A DNA stretch of 38,576 bases from an uncultured Schumannella sp. (GTDB taxonomy: Bacteria > Actinomycetota > Actinomycetes > Actinomycetales > Microbacteriaceae), in the NCBI RefSeq assembly GCF_905479755.1, contig NZ_CAJQNT010000020.1, positions 1 to 38,576 on the forward strand, written 5' to 3'. The position numbers and the translations under genes were made by a program. Positions 7,394-15,544 of the stretch are shown one piece after another (within the stretch, counting starts at the first letter, position 1; every line of letters begins with the position of its first letter). The notes beneath the pieces are model-generated. The model saw only the letters and a program-made list of their open reading frames with translations, searched no databases and was not told where the DNA came from.

Positions 7394-8668
7394 ATGTCTC
7401 AGCCCACGAGTCCACCACCGCTCACCGCCATTCCCTCCGAGGCTCCAGGTCCGAAGCAAGGGAAATGGTTCCTTCCCACGTTCGTACTCGCGTGGTTCGG
7501 CGTGAACCTCGCGCTTGGGACCATCGGGGGCGCATCCATCCCTAAAGCTCTCGCGTTTCTGGATGACGATTCGAAAGACACCAACCTCGCGATAATCGCC
7601 GCGGTCGGGGGAGTCGTCGTCATGATCATCACCCCGCTCTTCGGCCGGCTGAGTGACCGCACCCGGTCGCGATTCGGTATGCGACGCCCCTGGATGCTCA
7701 TTGGCGTTCTGATCGGACTGGTCGGCGTCATCGGCCTGGCCCTTGCTCCTAACATCTCCGTCATGGTGCTGTCGTGGGCCATCGTGCAGATCGGCTTTGG
7801 GGCGACCAACATGGCCCAGCACGCGCTACTGGCTGACCAGGTGCCCACTCGCATCCGGGCGAGGGTAGCCGCGGCGACTGGAGTGTCCGCCGGCATCGCG
7901 ACGATTATTGGTGCAGCGATAGTCGCGTCGCTGCCCAACGACCAGAGAGCAACGTGGTTTCTCATCCCGGGAATCATCGGCGCTGCGTTCGCTCTAGTGC
8001 TGATGTTCGGTCTGCGCGACCGCATTCGCACGGCGCCCTCAGAACCCCTGTCGATCCGGGCGATCCTGTCGACATACTGGCTCAACCCGCTGCAGTATCG
8101 AGACTTTGCCTGGGCATGGGTCTGCCGCCTGTTCGTGACGATGTCGATCGTCTCGGTCTCCCTGTACCTGTTGTTCTTCATCATTGACCGCCTGGGTATT
8201 CCGAAGGAGGAGGCATCCGGAGTGCAGGCGCAGGCGCTCTTGTTCTTCTTCGTCGGCAACGTCGTGATGACCCTAATCTTCGGTTGGGTCTCCGATCGCA
8301 CCGGGCGCCGCAAGATCATTGTGTTCGTCGCGTGTCTCGTGACCTGCGTGGGTCTCAGTCTCGCTATCCTCGCGCCCGACACACCCACGTTCATGCTCGC
8401 TATCGGCATCGTTGGCGCGGGCCAGGGCGCATTCATCTCGGTTGATGTCGCGCTCATGACCGAGGTGCTGCCCAACTTCGAGAACGCGGGCAAGGACCTC
8501 GGAATCGTCGCGCTCGCCTACCAGCTGCCGCAATTGCTCGTACCGATCATCGCCGTGCCGGTGCTCGCGATCGGCGGCGGCGGCAACTACACAGCGCTCT
8601 ATATCGTGGCGATTGTGCTCAGCCTGCTCGGGGGGCTCGCGGTGCTGCCCATCACAAAGGTGAAGTAG
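7394..8668 (+). CDS. MFS permease (glycoside/sugar-cation symporter-like)
   Basis: The protein is 424 aa with about twelve hydrophobic segments in two halves. The loop after TM2 reads GRLSDRTRSRFGMRRPWM, the form seen in the GPH/SLC45-like branch of the major facilitator superfamily. A matching loop in the second half reads GWVSDRTGRRK. It lies between the hydrolases and the ligase on the same strand with short gaps (20 bp before, 39 bp after), so it most likely imports the cluster substrate, possibly a glycosylated or esterified compound (inference). Confidence 0.85.
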   Translation: MSQPTSPPPLTAIPSEAPGPKQGKWFLPTFVLAWFGVNLALGTIGGASIPKALAFLDDDSKDTNLAIIAAVGGVVVMIITPLFGRLSDRTRSRFGMRRPWMLIGVLIGLVGVIGLALAPNISVMVLSWAIVQIGFGATNMAQHALLADQVPTRIRARVAAATGVSAGIATIIGAAIVASLPNDQRATWFLIPGIIGAAFALVLMFGLRDRIRTAPSEPLSIRAILSTYWLNPLQYRDFAWAWVCRLFVTMSIVSVSLYLLFFIIDRLGIPKEEASGVQAQALLFFFVGNVVMTLIFGWVSDRTGRRKIIVFVACLVTCVGLSLAILAPDTPTFMLAIGIVGAGQGAFISVDVALMTEVLPNFENAGKDLGIVALAYQLPQLLVPIIAVPVLAIGGGGNYTALYIVAIVLSLLGGLAVLPITKVK

Positions 8669-8707
8669 CCCTCATCCACTACATCGTCGCAATCGAAGGA
8701 GATTGAC

Positions 8708-10288
8708 GTGTTCACCAGTCCATACGCGGATGTTGTCATTCCGGATCAGAGCATCTTCGACTATCTGTTCGGTGACTTGACCGAATCCGATCTTGACCGA
8801 GTGGCCGTTGTTGATGGTGTCTCGGGTGCCGAGATGTCATACCGCGAACTCGTCGCGCAGATCGAGGCGATCGCTGGAGCGCTCACGGCAAGAGGGCTTG
8901 CGCCCGGCGACGTGGTCGCGGTGCTGTGCCCCAACGTTCCCGCGTTTACGAGTTTCTTTCACGCCATCCTGCGCGCCGGAGCGACGGTGACCACCATCAG
9001 CTCGCTGTACACCCCCGATGAGATCGTGAGCCAGTTGGCCGACGCCCATGCGGGCTGGCTCATCACCGTCAGCCCGCTGCTCGCAGGGGCGAGCGATGCT
9101 GCAGGCAGGACGGGGATCGACCCGCAGCGCCTCATCGTTCTCGACGGAGCGGATGGGCATCCGTCTCTCAGAGATCTGCTCGCTCAGGGGGAGTCGGCGC
9201 CGGATGTGCATTTCGACCCCGCAACCCATGTAGCGGTGTTGCCGTATTCCTCGGGGACGACGGGCAAAGCCAAGGGCGTCATGCTCAGCCACACCAATCT
9301 CGTTGCCAACGTCGCCCAGTGCCGTGATCTGATCGCCGTGACCGCAGATGATCGGGTGCTCGCGCTCCTCCCGTTCTTCCATATCTATGGCATGACGGTG
9401 CTCCTCAACCTCGCGTTGAGGCAGCGCGCTCGGCTCGTAACCATGCCGCGCTTCGAGCTATCGGAGTTTCTGCGCATCATTCAGGACCATGGATGCACGT
9501 ACGTGTTCATCGCTCCACCCGTTGCGGTTGCCCTCGCCAAGCATCCCCTTGTCGACGAATACGATCTGTCCAGCGTGCACACGGTGTTGTCGGGCGCGGC
9601 TCCTCTGGATGGGGCGCTCGGCGATGCCGTCGCACAGCGGCTGGGGGTGCGGATGCTGCAGGGCTACGGCATGAGTGAGCTCAGCCCGGTCTCTCATGTT
9701 GTGCCCCGCGACCGTATCGACATTCCGACGCATTCCGTGGGAGTCACCATCCCCAACATGCAGAGCAAGCTCATCGATGCCGAGACGGGCGAGCAGATCG
9801 AGATTCCCGCGGAAGGAGTGAGTCGCCCGGGTGAACTGCTCGTGAGAGGGCCGAACGTCATGCTGGGCTACCTCGGCAACAAGGAAGCCACCGCCCTCAC
9901 GATTGATGCCGACAGGTTCCTGCACACGGGAGACATCGCGACGGTGTCGGCCGAGGGGTTCGTGACGATCGTCGATCGGCTGAAAGAGCTCATCAAGTAC
10001 AAGGGCTATCAGATCGCTCCGGCAGAGCTGGAGGCGCTGCTGCTCTCCCATCCTCTCGTTGCCGACGCGGCGGTCGTCGGAGTGCGTGGCGATGATGGCG
10101 AGGAAGTGCCCAAGGCATTCGTCGTTGCCGCAGGCCCAGGTCTGACGGAGGATGCCGTGATGACGTTCGTCGCCGAGCACCTCGCGCCGTACAAGAAGGT
10201 TCGTCGTGTGGAGTTCGTCGAGGCGATCCCCAAGTCGACCTCGGGCAAGATCCTTCGCAAAGATTTGCGCGCTCGCGAAATTGCGTGA
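8708..10288 (+). CDS. AMP-dependent acyl-CoA ligase, 4-coumarate-CoA-ligase-like
   Basis: The protein is 526 aa. A GTG start with GAAGGAG seven bases upstream fits well. Adenylation-superfamily motifs occur in order: YSSGTTGKAKGVMLSH near residue 180, GYGMSELSP near 320, GELLVRGPNVMLGYL near 378, HTGDI and DRLKELIKYKGYQIAP near 420-440, and the catalytic Lys motif PKSTSGKILRK near 512. The pattern is closest to 4-coumarate/aryl or medium-chain acyl-CoA ligases. It activates a carboxylic acid to its CoA thioester via an acyl-AMP, plausibly the acid freed by the hydrolases. It is the last gene before the att region. No beta-oxidation or hydratase genes follow, so the pathway is incomplete here. 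Confidence 0.92.
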   Translation: MFTSPYADVVIPDQSIFDYLFGDLTESDLDRVAVVDGVSGAEMSYRELVAQIEAIAGALTARGLAPGDVVAVLCPNVPAFTSFFHAILRAGATVTTISSLYTPDEIVSQLADAHAGWLITVSPLLAGASDAAGRTGIDPQRLIVLDGADGHPSLRDLLAQGESAPDVHFDPATHVAVLPYSSGTTGKAKGVMLSHTNLVANVAQCRDLIAVTADDRVLALLPFFHIYGMTVLLNLALRQRARLVTMPRFELSEFLRIIQDHGCTYVFIAPPVAVALAKHPLVDEYDLSSVHTVLSGAAPLDGALGDAVAQRLGVRMLQGYGMSELSPVSHVVPRDRIDIPTHSVGVTIPNMQSKLIDAETGEQIEIPAEGVSRPGELLVRGPNVMLGYLGNKEATALTIDADRFLHTGDIATVSAEGFVTIVDRLKELIKYKGYQIAPAELEALLLSHPLVADAAVVGVRGDDGEEVPKAFVVAAGPGLTEDAVMTFVAEHLAPYKKVRRVEFVEAIPKSTSGKILRKDLRAREIA

Positions 10289-10321
10289 TTCGAGTTGGCG
10301 ATATTCCCGCCACGCGAGGAG

Positions 10322-10343
10322 GGGGACCAAAAGGGGACCAGAA
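10322..10343 (+). repeat. Arm-type repeat at the end of the left element
   Basis: GGGGACCAAAAGGGGACC followed by AGAA is a direct pair of GGGGACC units 11 bp apart. It begins 33 bp after the ligase stop. The same 22-bp word recurs at 10625-10646 and 30810-30831, and inverted variants occur at 10541-10558 and 30726-30743. Spacing around the att cores suggests integrase arm-binding sites. The sequence just to its right (GAATCATGCAAACCATGCAT) is repeated before the second core at 30526-30545, as expected for a conserved element end. Confidence 0.65.
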
Positions 10344-10423
10344 TCATGCAAACCATGCATCGCGTGACGTGATCTGCATGATCTGATCCGCGGAATCGCG
10401 CGGTTTCTGGCCCAACGACGGTC

Positions 10424-10475
10424 GTTTGGACGCCTGGGGGTCAGGGGGTCGCAGGTTCAAATCCTGTCAGCCCGA
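10424..10475 (+). other. att site 1: tRNA-Pro(GGG) 3'-half fragment
   Basis: From about 10434 the sequence matches a tRNA-Pro from the anticodon loop on. It has CTGGGGG (anticodon GGG), stem TCAGG, variable GGGTC, T-arm GCAGG-TTCAAAT-CCTGT and an acceptor strand ending CCCGA. There is no 5' half, so this is not a functional tRNA. The 46 bp at 10424-10469 are identical to 30609-30654. This is the signature of site-specific integration into the 3' end of a tRNA gene: the intact gene stays at the far (left) end and partial copies mark each element junction. Confidence 0.8.
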
Positions 10476-10479
10476 CAGA

Positions 10480-10515
10480 AAAACCCTGATGAGAAGCTAT
10501 TTTCATCAGGGTTTT
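10480..10515. terminator. Intrinsic terminator following the tRNA fragment
   Basis: A perfect 13-bp stem, AAAACCCTGATGA paired with TCATCAGGGTTTT, encloses a 10-nt loop. T-rich and A-rich flanks make it bidirectional. It is probably the terminator of the original tRNA gene, carried along by the element, because a diverged copy sits in the same place after att site 2. Confidence 0.8.
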
Positions 10516-10540
10516 GTTGTTTCCGGAAGCCGGATTTTTT

Positions 10541-10646
10541 GGTCCCCTTCTGGTCCCCCTCGACCTCTGGGCGGGATGGGGGTGTGGATAACCAACCCGG
10601 CCGTGAAGCCCTTCCTGTGGATAAGGGGACCAAAAGGGGACCAGAA
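10541..10646. repeat. Arm-type repeats to the right of att site 1
   Basis: An inverted pair, GGTCCCCTTCTGGTCCCC (10541-10558), and a direct pair of GGGGACC units (10625-10646) stand about 65 bp apart. The second is preceded by TGTGGATAA, which also precedes the equivalent repeat at 30810. The same order and spacing occur beside att site 2, as expected for arm sites of related tyrosine recombinases. The rest of the 10289-10727 gap contains the att core, terminator and these repeats and no gene. Confidence 0.6.
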
Positions 10647-10727
10647 CCGCTCCCAGCGTGGTCGTCGATGCCTGATAGGGCAGTCGAGCCCTAGCAGTTC
10701 CGACCAGCAGCATTGGAGCGGCTGGCC

Positions 10728-11912
10728 TCACGGCACGACCGATGCTCGCTCGGCAGCATCTGTGTTGGAGGTACGCCCTCGGAGCGTTTGGACCGCGAGT
10801 GTCAGGGCTGCAAGTGCGGCAAATCCAGCACCGGTCCACATTGCGATTGCGGGGTTGTTGTCGAACAGGCTGATGGTGGCGGCGCTGAGGGCGGTGCCGA
10901 GGGCGATGCCTGCGGTGATGACAGCGGTGTGGACGGTGCTGACGAGGTTGCCGGTGCCGCCGGCCTCGGCGACGCGGGTGACCAGCGCCGGGTTCAACGT
11001 CACGCCGGCGAGTCCGACGATGAGCACCATCACGAGAACGAGCGGTGGAACATCCGCGAACAGAGCGATCAGCGTCAGCGAGACGAACAGGAGTGCATGG
11101 CCGAAGCGGAGCACGCCGACGGCGTGCCGGTCGGCAAGTTTGCCGACGATCAGGTTTCCGACGAACGAGAAGATACCGTACGTGAGCAGGATCACCGTGG
11201 TCGTATCCGTGGTGAACCCGGCTTTCTGCTCCAGCAGTGGTGTGAAGTAGGAGAAGGATGCGTATGCGGCGCCGATGGTGAGCAGGCTCACCAGATACCG
11301 CGACCACAGTCGCGGGGAACGGAGGTTTCGTACATCCTCGGCGGCATCGTTGTGGGATGCTGCCTCGCGGTGGGGGAGTCCGAGGAGGCTGATGAAGAAC
11401 AACAAGAGTGCGGTGGCTCCGAGGACGGTGAAGCTGGCCTGCCAGCCCCATCGTCCGGCGATGAAGTGTGACAGGGGGAGTCCGATCACAGTGCCGACCA
11501 TGATGCCGCCGAGCACGATCGAGATCGCTTCACCGATCTTTGCCGGACTCGGTGCGAGGCGCGCGCCGAAGGTGACGGACAGTCCGAACGCGGCCCCGGC
11601 GAGGCACCCGGTGAGGACGCGCAGCACTGCGACCCACCAGTATTCGTGGATCAACGGCACCATCGCTTCGAGCACCGCGTAGCACGCGACCACTATGAGC
11701 AGAGAGCATTTCGGCGGGCTGTGCCGCAGGAGATAGGCAAGGAGCGGGCCGCCGAGCGCCATGCCGATCGCGTACACGGAGACGAGCAGCCCAACCTGTG
11801 CCGTGCTGACGCCGAGGTCGGCGGCGATCTCAGGCATCATGCCCGCGACCTGCAGCTCGCTCATGACGACCACCAGGATGGTGAGCATGAGCAGGTACAG
11901 ATGTCGCGTCAT
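10728..11912 (-). CDS. MFS efflux transporter (DHA1-like)
   Basis: The protein is 394 aa from the ATG at 11912, preceded by AGAAAGG. Twelve hydrophobic segments are apparent. The short N-terminus enters TM1 directly (LLMLTILVVVMSELQVAGMMP), as in the AraJ/Bcr-type drug:H+ antiporter branch, and the TM4-TM5 region contains RVLTGCLAGAAFG. The substrate is probably a drug or sugar-like efflux substrate, which cannot be refined here. It lies 78 bp downstream of a same-strand TetR gene that probably controls it. A short inverted repeat TTCTG-AAATA-CAGAA lies just upstream (about 11922-11936). Confidence 0.85.
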   Translation of the reverse strand: MTRHLYLLMLTILVVVMSELQVAGMMPEIAADLGVSTAQVGLLVSVYAIGMALGGPLLAYLLRHSPPKCSLLIVVACYAVLEAMVPLIHEYWWVAVLRVLTGCLAGAAFGLSVTFGARLAPSPAKIGEAISIVLGGIMVGTVIGLPLSHFIAGRWGWQASFTVLGATALLLFFISLLGLPHREAASHNDAAEDVRNLRSPRLWSRYLVSLLTIGAAYASFSYFTPLLEQKAGFTTDTTTVILLTYGIFSFVGNLIVGKLADRHAVGVLRFGHALLFVSLTLIALFADVPPLVLVMVLIVGLAGVTLNPALVTRVAEAGGTGNLVSTVHTAVITAGIALGTALSAATISLFDNNPAIAMWTGAGFAALAALTLAVQTLRGRTSNTDAAERASVVP

Positions 11913-11990
11913 AAGAAAACCTTTCTGTATTTCAGAATCCATAATTCAGTCCGACGAAACCCCGCGAACCTACTCCCGTGCGCGAGAAGG

Positions 11991-12593
11991 TTAGGGGCGG
12001 AGGGCGTCGAGGCTGAGCATCGCGATCCGACGCTGTTCTTCGGGCGGCGAGCCCGTTTGGGCGATTACGCGGACACCGGAAATAATCGACACGACCAATA
12101 GCGCCGCATCGCGGATGGGTATGCCTGCCCGTATCGTCCCGTCGTGCTGGCCGACATGGACCGCCTGGGCCAGCAACGAGATCTGCTGCTCCAACCCTCG
12201 GTCGAGGATGTGGGCGATGCGACTGTCTCGGTATTCGAGATCGGGCGTCATGCGCGAACCCGCCACCATGCAGCCCGCGGCCTGTCCATTCGCGGCCGCC
12301 GCGGCTTCCTCCGCGAGGACGACGTCAAGCACCCCACGAAGACGAGCCATCCCGTCAAGGTCGATGTTTTCCAGCACCTCGCCCTGCGCTGCTCCGGTCG
12401 TCTCGATGTAACGCTCCAGGGCGCGCACGAACAGTTCGTCCTTGGAGGTGAACGTGTTGTAAAGGCTGCTGCGCCCGACCCCGGCCGCCTCGCAAAGTTG
12501 CTCAGTCGATGTGTCCGCGAAGCCATGCACCCTAAACTGCGCGGCGGCGGCATCCAGCACAGCAGCCTCATTAAACATCCGGGGTCTCGCCAT
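11991..12593 (-). CDS. TetR-family transcriptional regulator
   Basis: The protein is 200 aa from the ATG at 12593 (MARPRMF); an in-frame ATG three codons earlier is possible. The TetR helix-turn-helix is near residues 26-47 (TSTEQLCEAAGVGRSSLYNTF, then TSKDELF). The C-terminal domain resembles the TetR_C_16/AcrR-like group. It is upstream of, and on the same strand as, the MFS efflux gene. A perfect palindrome just before its start suggests autoregulation. Confidence 0.88.
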   Translation of the reverse strand: MARPRMFNEAAVLDAAAAQFRVHGFADTSTEQLCEAAGVGRSSLYNTFTSKDELFVRALERYIETTGAAQGEVLENIDLDGMARLRGVLDVVLAEEAAAAANGQAAGCMVAGSRMTPDLEYRDSRIAHILDRGLEQQISLLAQAVHVGQHDGTIRAGIPIRDAALLVVSIISGVRVIAQTGSPPEEQRRIAMLSLDALRP

Positions 12594-12598
12594 GCAGA

Positions 12599-12617
12599 CC
12601 ACAATACCGCATTGTGG
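12599..12617. promoter_or_regulatory. Palindromic operator of the TetR gene
   Basis: CCACAAT-ACCGC-ATTGTGG is a perfect 7-bp inverted repeat with a 5-bp centre. It ends 6 bp before the ATG at 12593 and is flanked on the promoter side by an AT-rich stretch (GATAAT on the minus strand). TetR regulators commonly bind such a site in their own leader. No second copy is seen before the MFS gene. Confidence 0.65.
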
Positions 12618-12785
12618 ATTATCAAATACAAAACCGACGACCCTACTTTTCCGAGCCGCTACCCGAGTGAGCCCGTGCGGTCATTTGGTGGGCCAGATCG
12701 GTCCCCGCCGCCAGCACGACACCCCTCATGACCAAACAGGCCGAACCTGGCCATGAGTGCGCGTGGCCCGGACAATCCCATTCGC

Positions 12786-12890
12786 CCGACCAAAAGAAAG
12801 ACTGGAATCTTTCCACTGGAGTCACTCGAAAGCATGAGAAGAGTGCATTGGCCTGCTCCGCGGCTGAGCCGAGAGGCCGGTGTCTCGGCG
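12786..12890 (-). pseudogene. Decayed tail of an integrase gene with a degenerate arm repeat
   Basis: On the minus strand the sequence around 12838-12885 encodes SAAEQANAL, matching the ASAAEQANAF that ends both integrases in this window; base-level similarity to 14376-14425 is clear. Just beyond it, GACCAAAAGAAAGAC (from 12788) resembles the GGACCAAAAGGGGAC arm repeats. The same order, arm repeat then integrase 3' end, occurs at 30810-30920. This looks like the remnant of another element between the two TetR cassettes. The wider 12618-12942 gap holds no gene. Confidence 0.5.
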
Positions 12891-12942
12891 GTCGCGGAGC
12901 AGGCCCGGTGTCTGTTGCCGCTGCCGATTCAGTCCGTCGGTC

Positions 12943-13611
12943 TCACTCTGGCCGCTGGGCGCTCAGGGCGGAAGCTCTGGCCCGGGACAATGCTGCGGCG
13001 AGCCAGAGCGCGGCGACGGCTGTGACGAGACCGTGCGCGATCCGACCGGCCGGGGGCAGGAAGAACTGGGGCAGATAGAGTGCGACGATCCCGGCGAGCG
13101 GGACGGCGGAGAATCGTGGAAGAACGCCTCCGCGCCAGACCGCGATCGCCAGGGTGATCGCTCCTGCTGCAACCAGGACAAGCCCCACGACGAACACGGT
13201 GAGCTGGACTACCCCATATCGGGTCGCTTCCGAGATCTCCACGATCGTCGACTCGTCGCCGGCGATCGCGTGCAGCGCGAAGGTCTCGGCACCGTAGTAG
13301 AGCAGCGTCAGTCCGATGCCGGCCCAGAGCAGGGGGAGGGTTGCGCGTGCGGCGGCGGCTCCTGGCGTGGAGAGGTGTGCATCGCGCACGGGGATTGCGC
13401 CGAGTGCGAGCAGTATCAATGCGACTGCGCCGACGAGGTGAGCCACTACCCACCAGGGCGACCCGAATGCCTCCGCGAGGCCCGCCGCGGTCTCGAGCTT
13501 GTCGGACCAGGGGCGCAGCAGAGGAAAGAGCGCGAAGAGCACGCCGCTGCAGGCGAGGGCTGCAGCGGCGGCGCGGCTGCCGGGGATGGAATCGCGGGCG
13601 AGGAGTGTCAT
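12943..13611 (-). CDS. Integral membrane protein (six or so TM segments)
   Basis: The protein is 222 aa with hydrophobic segments around ALACSGVLFALFPLL, WVVAHLVGAVALILLALG, LPLLWAGIGLTLLYYG, VVQLTVFVVGLVLVAAGAITLAIAVW, PLAGIVALYLPQFFL and GLVTAVAALWLAAAL. No family is recognised with confidence. Its start overlaps the stop of the TetR gene by 4 bp (ATGA), so the two are translationally coupled and the regulator probably controls it. Confidence 0.75.
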   Translation of the reverse strand: MTLLARDSIPGSRAAAAALACSGVLFALFPLLRPWSDKLETAAGLAEAFGSPWWVVAHLVGAVALILLALGAIPVRDAHLSTPGAAAARATLPLLWAGIGLTLLYYGAETFALHAIAGDESTIVEISEATRYGVVQLTVFVVGLVLVAAGAITLAIAVWRGGVLPRFSAVPLAGIVALYLPQFFLPPAGRIAHGLVTAVAALWLAAALSRARASALSAQRPE

Positions 13612-14192
13612 CGATTCTTCTTCGTAGGGGATGCGGTCGGTGTCAACGTCGTCAGGAACCCGTCGACCATTCGCTGGAAGCTCTCGTCGACGTCTTCGGA
13701 TAGACCGAATCCACCGCTGGTCTCGATATCGGCGAAGCCGTGCACCATGGCTCGCAGGCTCCGCGTGACGTGGATCGCGTCGGTGCCGTGGATGCCAAAC
13801 CCGCGCAGGACTGCGAGGATCACGTTAAGCTGCCGCTGCGCGACGTCGGCTATTCGCGGGTCGTGAAGCGGGTCGGATGAAACGGCGGCGTACCGGTTCG
13901 GATAGGACACTGCATAGCCGCGGTAGGAGTGCATGAGCGCAGCGACAGCGTCAGGTCCGCTGCGCCCGACCGCGGCTGCGGTGAGCGCCTCCGTGATCTG
14001 TGTCAGCACGCGCTCGGCCACCGTCGCCTGCAGCGCGGCGAGACTGGCCACATGCTTGTACAGGGACGGGCCTCTCACGCCGGTGCGTTCGGCGATGGCC
14101 GCCATCGTGAGTGCTGCAACGCCGTGCGCATCGATCTCCGCGAGAGCGGCAGTTGTGACTGCCTCGGGTGTGAGTTTCGCGCGTGCGGTCAT
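13608..14192 (-). CDS. TetR-family transcriptional regulator
   Basis: The protein is 194 aa. Its helix-turn-helix lies at about residues 26-47 (LTMAAIAERTGVRGPSLYKHV). The C-terminal half contains a segment (SLRAMVHGFADIE) characteristic of the TetR WHG-type C-terminal domain. It is the first gene of a two-gene operon with the membrane protein at 12943. The region upstream (14193-14314) contains a palindrome at 14234-14244 overlapping a likely -10. Confidence 0.88.
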   Translation of the reverse strand: MTARAKLTPEAVTTAALAEIDAHGVAALTMAAIAERTGVRGPSLYKHVASLAALQATVAERVLTQITEALTAAAVGRSGPDAVAALMHSYRGYAVSYPNRYAAVSSDPLHDPRIADVAQRQLNVILAVLRGFGIHGTDAIHVTRSLRAMVHGFADIETSGGFGLSEDVDESFQRMVDGFLTTLTPTASPTKKNR

Positions 14193-14233
14193 CGAGGAGC
14201 TCCCGGGCTACGATTCATAGCTGAAACGCTACA

Positions 14234-14244
14234 CGGTATAACCG
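14234..14244 (-). promoter_or_regulatory. Operator/promoter of the TetR-membrane protein operon
   Basis: CGGT-ATA-ACCG is a small palindrome. On the minus strand it includes TTATAC, a good -10, with TTGTTC as a possible -35 eighteen bases upstream. Binding of the TetR protein here would block its own promoter. The match to a promoter is modest. Confidence 0.45.
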
Positions 14245-14314
14245 GTACAAGCAAGGGGTGAACAACGTGTTGTCCCGGCCTCTCGGGGCCGGCCCATCTT
14301 CGTCTGATGCGGCA

Positions 14315-15544
14315 TCAAATGCCTCGTGAGGAGGGACTGCTTTGGGCGGCCTGGCGCTTCTGACCGGAGGGTGAGAGGAACGCATTCGCCTGCTCCGCGG
14401 CGGAGGCGAGGTGCCGGTCATCGGGATGCACATACCCGCGGGTGGTTTCCATAGATGCGTGTCCGAGGATCTCTTGAAGCACGTGGAGCGGGACGCCGGC
14501 GTCGGCCATCCACGTTGCTCCTGTATGCCGAAGCCCGTGACGAGTCAGATCGGGCAGGCCGAGCCCTGCGACGATCGTGTCCCAGTTAGTGGCATCCCTG
14601 ACGGTCGCGGTGGTGAGCACGCCTCCCTTCGGCCCGACGAGGAGCTGATCTTCAGGAGCCTTCGCCTCTGCCAGACGTTCCAGGACGGGCCGGAGGGGTT
14701 CCAGAATGGGCACGCGCCGTTCCTTGCGACTCTTGGTGGGTTTGGTGACGAGTCCGCCTTTACCGGGGAAGATCTGCCGGGAGATGACCACGAGGTTCTT
14801 CTCGAACCGCACGTCCCCGACTTGAAGGCCGGAGACTTCGGAGGAGCGGGCGGCGAGGAGCGCAGCAAGCATGACGAAGTCGCTGTACGACTGGCCGACC
14901 TTCCCGCACGCCGTGGCGAGTTTGGTGAGGGTCTTCATGTCAGGAATCGCATGCGCTCGTGGGGAGGCTTGCTCGGCCGACGCGGCCCGGAAGGCGTTGC
15001 GGTTCAGACTGCGCTTAGCGCGATTCTTCGCCGGGTTGATCGGCAGGAGTCCGTCACGGACGGCCTCGTCGAGAACACGTACGAGAGGGGCGATGGAGTT
15101 CTTGATCGTGGATGCCCCGTACCGTTGCTCCCACTCATCAATCGTGCGGTCGATGATCCCCGCAGTGATCTGCGTCACCGCCAGATGCCCGAGCGCAGGC
15201 AAGACACGCAGCTTCAACCCGAACCCGTAGATCTCACCGGTCGACGTCGGGTCCAGGCCTCGTGCCCATCGGTCGCCGATGGAGGTGACGAACTCCGTCA
15301 ACGTCATGGAGGTATCCATGCCCTTGACGGAAGAGGTGTGCAATTGATCGAAGAACGCGTGGGCGGCGGCCTCGTCGGGGACGATCTCGGAGCGGATGAT
15401 GCGCCGCTTGGTGATCGGGTCCGTCCACCGCGCGCGGGCACGAACGCCGTAGGAGCGGCGCTCCATATCGGTGGAAACCTTCACTCCGATTGGCGGGACC
15501 GGCCTCGGTTCAGCTTTGGGGAGTGGCTCACTCCTGCGGGGCAT
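14315..15544 (-). CDS. int: Tyrosine recombinase (site-specific integrase)
   Basis: The protein is 409 aa. An N-terminal Arm-DNA-binding region (ARARWTDPITKRRIIRSE) and a core-binding SAM-like domain (about residues 65-140) precede the catalytic domain. Catalytic residues are visible: Arg in LAARSSEVSGL, His-x-x-Arg in RHGLRHTGAT, His in LGHAS and the Tyr nucleophile in TTRGYVHPDD. It is expected to recombine the tRNA-Pro att cores at 10424 and 30609. It overlaps the excisionase gene by 17 bp. A second copy of this enzyme, broken by insertions, is at 30858-37239. Confidence 0.95.
   Translation of the reverse strand: MPRRSEPLPKAEPRPVPPIGVKVSTDMERRSYGVRARARWTDPITKRRIIRSEIVPDEAAAHAFFDQLHTSSVKGMDTSMTLTEFVTSIGDRWARGLDPTSTGEIYGFGLKLRVLPALGHLAVTQITAGIIDRTIDEWEQRYGASTIKNSIAPLVRVLDEAVRDGLLPINPAKNRAKRSLNRNAFRAASAEQASPRAHAIPDMKTLTKLATACGKVGQSYSDFVMLAALLAARSSEVSGLQVGDVRFEKNLVVISRQIFPGKGGLVTKPTKSRKERRVPILEPLRPVLERLAEAKAPEDQLLVGPKGGVLTTATVRDATNWDTIVAGLGLPDLTRHGLRHTGATWMADAGVPLHVLQEILGHASMETTRGYVHPDDRHLASAAEQANAFLSPSGQKRQAAQSSPSSRGI

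Noticed and set aside
10424-10475. A functional tRNA-Pro gene
   Set aside because: Only the 3' half is present here and at 30609. No D-arm or 5' acceptor strand precedes either copy, so neither can fold into a tRNA.
10426-11250. 274-codon plus-strand frame starting in att site 1
   Set aside because: It runs through the tRNA fragment, a terminator hairpin and antisense to the MFS gene. The translation is low-complexity Pro/Ser/Thr.
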